DNA of 64,000 bases from Actinernus sp. WN-2022 (Eukaryota; Cnidaria; Anthozoa; Actiniaria; Actinernidae), in assembly GCA_030867875.1 (NCBI GenBank), contig JAOWCC010000302.1, positions 1 to 64,000 of the forward strand. Reading direction: 5' to 3'. Position 1 is the stretch's first letter, and every line of letters begins with the position of its first letter. Shown in pieces: positions 1-9,694 of the stretch. A program made the translations under genes and the position numbers. The notes beneath the pieces are model-generated. The model saw only the letters and a list, made by a program, of their open reading frames with translations, searched no databases and was not told the DNA's origin.

Positions 1-104
1 GGTCAGGAATCTATGAATTGGCTGTAAAGATGGAAACTCTCCGTTTGAGAATTTTACGGCACATTGAACGTTTTTAACATTAGCTCGCGGTCAGGAATCT
101 ATGA

Positions 105-121
105 ATTCGCTGGAAAGATGG
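105..121 (+). other. CENP-B-box-like 17-mer in canonical monomers (example copy)
   Basis: Monomer positions 17-33 read A-TTCG-CTGG-A-AA-GATG-(A/G). The known mammalian CENP-B box requires nTTCGnnnnAnnCGGGn. TTCG and the central A are in place, and the bases between resemble the human box (TTGGAA against CTGGAA). Of the CGGG block only the last G matches. Six of nine essential positions therefore agree. The motif repeats in every canonical monomer. It is lost in the GAATTGGCTG, GAAAACGCTGG and GAATTTGCTGG classes. No binding is shown, and chance resemblance is quite possible. Confidence 0.25.
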
Positions 122-1232
122 AATCTCTCCGTTTGAGAATTTTACGGCACATTGAACGTTTTTAATATTAGCTCGCGGTCAGGAATCTATGAATTCGCTG
201 GAAAGATGAAATCTCTCCGTTTGAGAATTTTACGGCACATTGAACGTTTTTAATATTAGCTCGCGATCAGGAATCTATGAATTCGCTGGAAAGATGGAAT
301 CTCTCCGTTTGAGAATTTTACGGCACATTGAACGTTTTTAATATTAGCTCGCGGTCAGGAATCTATGGATTCGCTGGAAAGATGAAATCTCTCCGTTTGA
401 GAATTTTACGGCACATTGAACGTTTTTAATATTAGCTCGCGGTCAGGAATCTATGAATTCGCTGGAAAGATGGAATCTCTCCGTTTGAGAATTTTACGGC
501 ACATTGAACGTTTTTAATATTAGCTCGCGGTCAGGAATCTATGAAAACGCTGGAAAGATGAAATCTCTCCGTTTGAGAATTTTACGGCACATTGAACGTT
601 TTTAATATTAGCTCGCGGTCAGGAATCTATGAATTCGCTGGAAAGATGAAATCTCTCCGTTTGAGAATTTTACGGCACATTGAACGTTTTTAATATTAGC
701 TCGCGATCAGGAATCTATGAATTTGCTGGAAAGATGGAATCTCTCCGTTTGAGAATTTCACGGCACATTGAACGTTTTTAATATTAGCTCGCGGTCAGGA
801 ATCTATGAATTGGCTGTAAAGATGGAAACTCTCCGTTTGAGAATTTTACGGCACATTGAACGTTTTTAATATTAGCTCGCGGTCAGGAATCTATGAATTC
901 GCTGGAAAGATGAAATCTCTCCGTTTGAGAATTTTACGGCACATTGAACGTTTTTAATATTAGCTCGCGGTCAGGAATCTATGAATTCGCTGGAAAGATG
1001 AAATCTCTCCGTTTGAGAATTTTACGGCACATTGAACGTTTTTAATATTAGCTCGCGGTCAGGAATCTATGAATTCGCTGGAAAGATGAAATCTCTCCGT
1101 TTGAGAATTTTACGGCACATTGAACGTTTTTAATATTAGCTCGCGGTCAGGAATCTATGAAAACGCTGGAAAGATGAAATCTCTCCGTTTGAGAATTTTA
1201 CGGCACATTGAACGTTTTTAATATTAGCTCGC

Positions 1233-2642
1233 GGTCAGGAATCTATGAATTCGCTGGAAAGATGGAATCTCTCGGTTTGAGAATTTTACGGCACATTTTG
1301 AACGTTTTTAATATTACCTCGCGATCAGGAATCTATGAATTTGCTGGAAAGATGGAATCTCTCCGTTTGAGAATTTTACGGCACATTGAACGTTTTTAAT
1401 ATTAGCTCGCGGTCAGGAATCTATGAATTGGCTGTAAAGATGGAAACTCTCCGTTTGAGAATTTTACGGCACATTGAACGTTTTTAACATTAGCTCGCGG
1501 TCAGGAATCTATGAATTCGCTGGAAAGATGAAATCTCTCCGTTTGAGAATTTTACGGCACATTGAACGTTTTTAATATTAGCTCGCGGTCAGGAATCTAT
1601 GAATTCGCTGGAAAGATGAAATATCTCCGTTTGAGAATTTTACGGCACATTGAACGTTTTTAATATTAGCTCGCTGTCAGGAATCTATGAATTCGCTGGA
1701 AAGATGGAATCTCTCCGTTTGAGAATTTTACGGCACATTGAACGTTTTTAATATTAGCTCGCGGTCAGGAATCTATGAATTGGCTGTAAAGATGGAAACT
1801 CTCCGTTTGAGAATTTTACGGCACATTGAACGTTTTAAACATTAGCTCGCGGTCAGGAATCTATGAATTCGCTGGAAAGATGGAATCTCTCCGTTTGAGA
1901 ATTTTACGGCACATTGAACGTTTTTAATATTAGCTCGCGGTCAGGAATCTATGAATTCGCTGGGAAGATGAAATCTCTCCGTTTGAGAATTTTACGGCAC
2001 ATTGAACGTTCTTAATATTAGCTCGCGATCAGGAATCTATGAATTCGCTGGAAAGATGGAATCTCTCCGTTTGAGAATTTTACGGCACATTGAACGTTTT
2101 TAATATTAGCTCGCGGTCAGGAATCTATGAATTCGCTGGAAAGATGAAATCTCTCCGTTTCAGAATTTTACGGCACATTGAACGTTTTTAATATTAGCTC
2201 GCGGTCAGGAATCTATGAATTCGCTGGAAAGATGGAATCTCTCCGTTTGAGAATTTTACGGCACCATGAACGTTTTTAATATTAGCTCGCGGTCAGGAAT
2301 CTATGAAAACGCTGGAAAGATGAAATCTCTCCGTTTGAGAATTTTACGGCACATTGAATGTTTTTAATATTAGCTCGCGGTCAGGAATCTATGAATTCGC
2401 TGGAAAGATGAAATCTCTCCGTTTGAGAATTTTACGGCACATTGAACGTTTTTAATATTAGCTCGCGGTCAGGAATCTATGAATTCGCTGGAAAGATGGA
2501 ATCTCTCCGTTTGAGAATTTTACGGCACATTGAACGTTTTTAATATTAGCTCGCGGTCAGGAATCTATGAAAACGCTGGAAAGATGAAATCTCTCCGTTT
2601 GAGAATTTTACGGCACATTGAACGTTTTTAATATTAGCTCGC
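1233..2642. repeat. Higher-order unit type a (16 monomers, 1410 bp)
   Basis: Begins with the 90-bp marker monomer (CTCGGTTTGAG instead of CTCCGTTTGAG, and ACATTTTGAACG with a 2-bp insertion) and runs to the next marker. Type a carries singletons not seen in types b and c: AAATATCTCC, GCTGTCAGG, CGTTTTAAAC, GCTGGGAAG, CGTTCTTAA, TTTCAGAA, GCACCATGAACG and ATTGAATG. Its twin is at 5551-6960, an offset of exactly 4318. Confidence 0.9.
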
Positions 2643-4140
2643 GGTCAGGAATCTATGAATTCGCTGGAAAGATGGAATCTCTCGGTTTGAGAATTTTACG
2701 GCACATTTTGAACGTTTTTAATATTACCTCGCGATCAGGAATCTATGAATTTGCTGGAAAGATGGAATCTCTCCGTTTGAGAATTTTACGGCACATTGAA
2801 CGTTTTTAATATTAGCTCGCGGTCAGGAATCTATGAATTGGCTGTAAAGATGGAAACTCTCCGTTTGAGAATTTTACGGCACATTGAACGTTTTTAACAT
2901 TAGCTCGCGGTCAGGAATCTATGAATTCGCTGGAAAGATGGAATCTCTCCGTTTGAGAATTTTACGGCACATTGAACGTTTTTAATATTAGCTCGCGGTC
3001 AGGAATCTATGAATTCGCTGGAAAGATGAAATCTCTCCGTTTGAGAATTTTACGGCACATTGAACGTTTTTAATATTAGCTCGCGATCAGGAATCTATGA
3101 ATTCGCTGGAAAGATGGAATCTCTCCGTTTGAGAATTTTACGGCACATTGAACGTTTTTAATATTAGCTCGCGGTCAGGAATCTATGGATTCGCTGGAAA
3201 GATGAAATCTCTCCGTTTGAGAATTTTACGGCACATTGAACGTTTTTAATATTAGCTCGCGGTCAGGAATCTATGAATTCGCTGGAAAGATGGAATCTCT
3301 CCGTTTGAGAATTTTACGGCACATTGAACGTTTTTAATATTAGCTCGCGGTCAGGAATCTATGAAAACGCTGGAAAGATGAAATCTCTCCGTTTGAGAAT
3401 TTTACGGCACATTGAACGTTTTTAATATTAGCTCGCGGTCAGGAATCTATGAATTCGCTGGAAAGATGAAATCTCTCCGTTTGAGAATTTTACGGCACAT
3501 TGAACGTTTTTAATATTAGCTCGCGATCAGGAATCTATGAATTTGCTGGAAAGATGGAATCTCTCCGTTTGAGAATTTCACGGCACATTGAACGTTTTTA
3601 ATATTAGCTCGCGGTCAGGAATCTATGAATTGGCTGTAAAGATGGAAACTCTCCGTTTGAGAATTTTACGGCACATTGAACGTTTTTAATATTAGCTCGC
3701 GGTCAGGAATCTATGAATTCGCTGGAAAGATGAAATCTCTCCGTTTGAGAATTTTACGGCACATTGAACGTTTTTAATATTAGCTCGCGGTCAGGAATCT
3801 ATGAATTCGCTGGAAAGATGAAATCTCTCCGTTTGAGAATTTTACGGCACATTGAACGTTTTTAATATTAGCTCGCGGTCAGGAATCTATGAATTCGCTG
3901 GAAAGATGAAATCTCTCCGTTTGAGAATTTTACGGCACATTGAACGTTTTTAATATTAGCTCGCGGTCAGGAATCTATGAATTCGCTGGAAAGATGGAAT
4001 CTCTCCGTTTGAGAATTTTACGGCACATTGAACGTTTTTAATATTAGCTCGCGGTCAGGAATCTATGAAAACGCTGGAAAGATGAAATCTCTCCGTTTGA
4101 GAATTTTACGGCACATTGAACGTTTTTAATATTAGCTCGC
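2643..4140. repeat. Higher-order unit type b (17 monomers, 1498 bp)
   Basis: Starts with the 90-bp marker and contains 17 monomers. It resembles type c (4141-5550) but carries one extra monomer, at 3963-4050, just before the GAAAACGCTGG monomer that precedes the next marker. The difference is one whole monomer (88 bp), as expected from unequal exchange in register. Its twin is at 6961-8458. Confidence 0.9.
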
Positions 4141-5550
4141 GGTCAGGAATCTATGAATTCGCTGGAAAGATGGAATCTCTCGGTTTGAGAATTTTACGGC
4201 ACATTTTGAACGTTTTTAATATTACCTCGCGATCAGGAATCTATGAATTTGCTGGAAAGATGGAATCTCTCCGTTTGAGAATTTTACGGCACATTGAACG
4301 TTTTTAATATTAGCTCGCGGTCAGGAATCTATGAATTGGCTGTAAAGATGGAAACTCTCCGTTTGAGAATTTTACGGCACATTGAACGTTTTTAACATTA
4401 GCTCGCGGTCAGGAATCTATGAATTCGCTGGAAAGATGGAATCTCTCCGTTTGAGAATTTTACGGCACATTGAACGTTTTTAATATTAGCTCGCGGTCAG
4501 GAATCTATGAATTCGCTGGAAAGATGAAATCTCTCCGTTTGAGAATTTTACGGCACATTGAACGTTTTTAATATTAGCTCGCGATCAGGAATCTATGAAT
4601 TCGCTGGAAAGATGGAATCTCTCCGTTTGAGAATTTTACGGCACATTGAACGTTTTTAATATTAGCTCGCGGTCAGGAATCTATGGATTCGCTGGAAAGA
4701 TGAAATCTCTCCGTTTGAGAATTTTACGGCACATTGAACGTTTTTAATATTAGCTCGCGGTCAGGAATCTATGAATTCGCTGGAAAGATGGAATCTCTCC
4801 GTTTGAGAATTTTACGGCACATTGAACGTTTTTAATATTAGCTCGCGGTCAGGAATCTATGAAAACGCTGGAAAGATGAAATCTCTCCGTTTGAGAATTT
4901 TACGGCACATTGAACGTTTTTAATATTAGCTCGCGGTCAGGAATCTATGAATTCGCTGGAAAGATGAAATCTCTCCGTTTGAGAATTTTACGGCACATTG
5001 AACGTTTTTAATATTAGCTCGCGATCAGGAATCTATGAATTTGCTGGAAAGATGGAATCTCTCCGTTTGAGAATTTCACGGCACATTGAACGTTTTTAAT
5101 ATTAGCTCGCGGTCAGGAATCTATGAATTGGCTGTAAAGATGGAAACTCTCCGTTTGAGAATTTTACGGCACATTGAACGTTTTTAATATTAGCTCGCGG
5201 TCAGGAATCTATGAATTCGCTGGAAAGATGAAATCTCTCCGTTTGAGAATTTTACGGCACATTGAACGTTTTTAATATTAGCTCGCGGTCAGGAATCTAT
5301 GAATTCGCTGGAAAGATGAAATCTCTCCGTTTGAGAATTTTACGGCACATTGAACGTTTTTAATATTAGCTCGCGGTCAGGAATCTATGAATTCGCTGGA
5401 AAGATGAAATCTCTCCGTTTGAGAATTTTACGGCACATTGAACGTTTTTAATATTAGCTCGCGGTCAGGAATCTATGAAAACGCTGGAAAGATGAAATCT
5501 CTCCGTTTGAGAATTTTACGGCACATTGAACGTTTTTAATATTAGCTCGC
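4141..5550. repeat. Higher-order unit type c (16 monomers, 1410 bp)
   Basis: Starts with the 90-bp marker. Variant order matches unit b (GAATTGGCTGTAAAG, CTATGGATTCGC, GAAAACGCTGG, GAATTTGCTGG with AATTTCACGG, then a second GAATTGGCTG) but without b's extra monomer. It has the same length as type a but clearly different content, so the true period of this part of the array is a-b-c (4318 bp), not 1410 bp. Confidence 0.88.
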
Positions 5551-6960
5551 GGTCAGGAATCTATGAATTCGCTGGAAAGATGGAATCTCTCGGTTTGAGA
5601 ATTTTACGGCACATTTTGAACGTTTTTAATATTACCTCGCGATCAGGAATCTATGAATTTGCTGGAAAGATGGAATCTCTCCGTTTGAGAATTTTACGGC
5701 ACATTGAACGTTTTTAATATTAGCTCGCGGTCAGGAATCTATGAATTGGCTGTAAAGATGGAAACTCTCCGTTTGAGAATTTTACGGCACATTGAACGTT
5801 TTTAACATTAGCTCGCGGTCAGGAATCTATGAATTCGCTGGAAAGATGAAATCTCTCCGTTTGAGAATTTTACGGCACATTGAACGTTTTTAATATTAGC
5901 TCGCGGTCAGGAATCTATGAATTCGCTGGAAAGATGAAATATCTCCGTTTGAGAATTTTACGGCACATTGAACGTTTTTAATATTAGCTCGCTGTCAGGA
6001 ATCTATGAATTCGCTGGAAAGATGGAATCTCTCCGTTTGAGAATTTTACGGCACATTGAACGTTTTTAATATTAGCTCGCGGTCAGGAATCTATGAATTG
6101 GCTGTAAAGATGGAAACTCTCCGTTTGAGAATTTTACGGCACATTGAACGTTTTAAACATTAGCTCGCGGTCAGGAATCTATGAATTCGCTGGAAAGATG
6201 GAATCTCTCCGTTTGAGAATTTTACGGCACATTGAACGTTTTTAATATTAGCTCGCGGTCAGGAATCTATGAATTCGCTGGGAAGATGAAATCTCTCCGT
6301 TTGAGAATTTTACGGCACATTGAACGTTCTTAATATTAGCTCGCGATCAGGAATCTATGAATTCGCTGGAAAGATGGAATCTCTCCGTTTGAGAATTTTA
6401 CGGCACATTGAACGTTTTTAATATTAGCTCGCGGTCAGGAATCTATGAATTCGCTGGAAAGATGAAATCTCTCCGTTTCAGAATTTTACGGCACATTGAA
6501 CGTTTTTAATATTAGCTCGCGGTCAGGAATCTATGAATTCGCTGGAAAGATGGAATCTCTCCGTTTGAGAATTTTACGGCACCATGAACGTTTTTAATAT
6601 TAGCTCGCGGTCAGGAATCTATGAAAACGCTGGAAAGATGAAATCTCTCCGTTTGAGAATTTTACGGCACATTGAATGTTTTTAATATTAGCTCGCGGTC
6701 AGGAATCTATGAATTCGCTGGAAAGATGAAATCTCTCCGTTTGAGAATTTTACGGCACATTGAACGTTTTTAATATTAGCTCGCGGTCAGGAATCTATGA
6801 ATTCGCTGGAAAGATGGAATCTCTCCGTTTGAGAATTTTACGGCACATTGAACGTTTTTAATATTAGCTCGCGGTCAGGAATCTATGAAAACGCTGGAAA
6901 GATGAAATCTCTCCGTTTGAGAATTTTACGGCACATTGAACGTTTTTAATATTAGCTCGC
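5551..6960. repeat. Higher-order unit type a, second copy
   Basis: 16 monomers with all the type-a singletons in the same order as 1233-2642 (AAATATCTCC, GCTGTCAGG, CGTTTTAAAC, GCTGGGAAG, CGTTCTTAA, TTTCAGAA, GCACCATGAACG, ATTGAATG). It opens with the 90-bp marker monomer at 5551-5640. Confidence 0.9.
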
Positions 6961-8458
6961 GGTCAGGAATCTATGAATTCGCTGGAAAGATGGAATCTCT
7001 CGGTTTGAGAATTTTACGGCACATTTTGAACGTTTTTAATATTACCTCGCGATCAGGAATCTATGAATTTGCTGGAAAGATGGAATCTCTCCGTTTGAGA
7101 ATTTTACGGCACATTGAACGTTTTTAATATTAGCTCGCGGTCAGGAATCTATGAATTGGCTGTAAAGATGGAAACTCTCCGTTTGAGAATTTTACGGCAC
7201 ATTGAACGTTTTTAACATTAGCTCGCGGTCAGGAATCTATGAATTCGCTGGAAAGATGGAATCTCTCCGTTTGAGAATTTTACGGCACATTGAACGTTTT
7301 TAATATTAGCTCGCGGTCAGGAATCTATGAATTCGCTGGAAAGATGAAATCTCTCCGTTTGAGAATTTTACGGCACATTGAACGTTTTTAATATTAGCTC
7401 GCGATCAGGAATCTATGAATTCGCTGGAAAGATGGAATCTCTCCGTTTGAGAATTTTACGGCACATTGAACGTTTTTAATATTAGCTCGCGGTCAGGAAT
7501 CTATGGATTCGCTGGAAAGATGAAATCTCTCCGTTTGAGAATTTTACGGCACATTGAACGTTTTTAATATTAGCTCGCGGTCAGGAATCTATGAATTCGC
7601 TGGAAAGATGGAATCTCTCCGTTTGAGAATTTTACGGCACATTGAACGTTTTTAATATTAGCTCGCGGTCAGGAATCTATGAAAACGCTGGAAAGATGAA
7701 ATCTCTCCGTTTGAGAATTTTACGGCACATTGAACGTTTTTAATATTAGCTCGCGGTCAGGAATCTATGAATTCGCTGGAAAGATGAAATCTCTCCGTTT
7801 GAGAATTTTACGGCACATTGAACGTTTTTAATATTAGCTCGCGATCAGGAATCTATGAATTTGCTGGAAAGATGGAATCTCTCCGTTTGAGAATTTCACG
7901 GCACATTGAACGTTTTTAATATTAGCTCGCGGTCAGGAATCTATGAATTGGCTGTAAAGATGGAAACTCTCCGTTTGAGAATTTTACGGCACATTGAACG
8001 TTTTTAATATTAGCTCGCGGTCAGGAATCTATGAATTCGCTGGAAAGATGAAATCTCTCCGTTTGAGAATTTTACGGCACATTGAACGTTTTTAATATTA
8101 GCTCGCGGTCAGGAATCTATGAATTCGCTGGAAAGATGAAATCTCTCCGTTTGAGAATTTTACGGCACATTGAACGTTTTTAATATTAGCTCGCGGTCAG
8201 GAATCTATGAATTCGCTGGAAAGATGAAATCTCTCCGTTTGAGAATTTTACGGCACATTGAACGTTTTTAATATTAGCTCGCGGTCAGGAATCTATGAAT
8301 TCGCTGGAAAGATGGAATCTCTCCGTTTGAGAATTTTACGGCACATTGAACGTTTTTAATATTAGCTCGCGGTCAGGAATCTATGAAAACGCTGGAAAGA
8401 TGAAATCTCTCCGTTTGAGAATTTTACGGCACATTGAACGTTTTTAATATTAGCTCGC
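6961..8458. repeat. Higher-order unit type b, second copy
   Basis: 17 monomers beginning with the 90-bp marker. It includes the extra monomer at 8281-8368 that defines type b, exactly 4318 bp after 3963. No length change relative to the first copy. Confidence 0.9.
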
Positions 8459-9604
8459 GGTCAGGAATCTATGAATTCGCTGGAAAGATGGAATCTCTCG
8501 GTTTGAGAATTTTACGGCACATTTTGAACGTTTTTAATATTACCTCGCGATCAGGAATCTATGAATTTGCTGGAAAGATGGAATCTCTCCGTTTGAGAAT
8601 ATTACGGCACATTGAACGTTTTTAATATTAGCTCGCGGTCAGGAATCTATGAATTGGCTGTAAAGATGGAAACTCTCCGTTTGAGAATTTTACGGCACAT
8701 TGAACGTTTTTAACATTAGCTCGCGGTCAGGAATCTATGAATTCGCTGGAAAGATGGAATCTCTCCGTTTGAGAATTTTACGGCACATTGAACGTTTTTA
8801 ATATTAGCTCGCGGTCAGGAATCTATGAATTCGCTGGAAAGATGAAATCTCTCCGTTTGAGAATTTTACGGCACATTGAACGTTTTTAATATTAGCTCGC
8901 GATCAGGAATCTATGAATTCGCTGGAAAGATGGAATCTCTCCGTTTGAGAATTTTACGGCACATTGAACGTTTTTAATATTAGCTCGCGGTCAGGAATCT
9001 ATGAATTCGCTGGAAAGATGAAATCTCTCCGTTTGAGAATTTTACGGCACATTGAACGTTTTTAACATTAGCTCGCGGTCAGGAATCTATGAATTCGCTG
9101 GAAAGATGGAATCTCTCCGTTTGAGAATTTTACGGCACATTGAACGTTTTTAATATTAGCTCGCGGTCAGGAATCTATGAAAACGCTGGAAAGATGAAAT
9201 CTCTCCGTTTGAGAATTTTACGGCACATTGAACGTTTTTAATATTAGCTCGCGGTCAGGAATCTATGAATGCGCTGGAAAGATGAAATCTCTCCGTTTGA
9301 GAATTTTACGGCACATTGAACGTTTTTAATATTAGCTCGCGATCAGGAATCTATGAATTTGCTGGAAAGATGGAATCTCTCCGTTTGAGAATTTTACGGC
9401 ACATTGAACGTTTTTAATATTAGCTCGCGGTCAGGAATCTATGAATTGGCTGTAAAGATGGAAACTCTCCGTTTGAGAATTTTACGGCACATTGAACGTT
9501 TTTAATATTAGCTCGCGGTCAGGAATCTATGATTTCGCTGGAAAGATGAAATATCTCCGTTTGAGAATTTTACGGCACATTGAACGTTTTTAATATTAGC
9601 TCGC
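8459..9604. repeat. Shortened, diverged type c unit (13 monomers, 1146 bp)
   Basis: Starts with the 90-bp marker and initially follows unit c. It then gains private changes: T to A at 8601, CTATGAATTCGC where c has CTATGGATTCGC (near 9001), TTTAACATT near 9061, GAATGCGCTGG near 9268, loss of the AATTTCACGG variant, and GATTTCGCTGG near 9531. It is three monomers shorter than c. This marks where the homogenised superunit gives way to a degrading array edge. Confidence 0.82.
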
Positions 9605-9694
9605 GGTCAGGAATCTATGAATTCGCTGGAAAGATGGAATCTCTCGGTTTGAGAATTTTACGGCACATTTTGAACGTTTTTAATATTAGCTCGC
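9605..9694. repeat. Last 90-bp marker monomer
   Basis: Seventh and last monomer with the 2-bp insertion (ACATTTTGAACG) and the CTCGGTTTGAG change. The six earlier markers also end in ATTACCTCGCGATC; this one keeps the ordinary ATTAGCTCGCGGTC. It may therefore be an ancestral or gene-converted form. No marker monomer occurs to its right. Confidence 0.9.

Larger units (their letters stand above)
1..4318. repeat. 49-monomer superunit, copy 1 (4318 bp)
   Basis: First copy of a large higher-order repeat of 49 monomers (46 of 88 bp, 3 of 90 bp). Base 1 aligns with base 4319, and every diagnostic variant recurs 4318 bp downstream. Examples are the GAATTGGCTGTAAAG monomer at the start, CTATGGATTCGC near 365, AATTTCACGG near 755, AAATATCTCC near 1619, GCTGTCAGG near 1672, CGTTTTAAAC near 1831, GCTGGGAAG near 1959, CGTTCTTAA near 2008, TTTCAGAA near 2158 and GCACCATGAACG near 2261. 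The starting phase is arbitrary because the window cuts into a longer array. Confidence 0.9.
4319..8636. repeat. 49-monomer superunit, copy 2 (4318 bp)
   Basis: Second copy of the 4318-bp superunit. All diagnostic variants of copy 1 recur in the same order (AAATATCTCC near 5937, GCTGTCAGG near 5990, CGTTTTAAAC near 6149, GCTGGGAAG near 6277, GCACCATGAACG near 6579). The only base difference I found by eye is T to A at 8601, in its last monomer. Identity this high over 4.3 kb implies recent amplification or ongoing homogenisation. A full alignment was not possible here. Confidence 0.9.

Noticed and set aside
36..60. CCGT-N11-ACGG short hairpin in each monomer, as a terminator or structural RNA
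   Set aside because: The stem is only 4 bp with no T-run after it, and no gene lies upstream.
1309..1317. TAATATTAC, identical to the rolling-circle origin nonanucleotide of geminiviruses and other CRESS DNA replicons, in six of the seven 90-bp monomers
   Set aside because: It arises by one base change from the TAATATTAG found in ordinary monomers, is not flanked by a stem-forming inverted repeat, and no Rep-like gene is present. Most likely chance.
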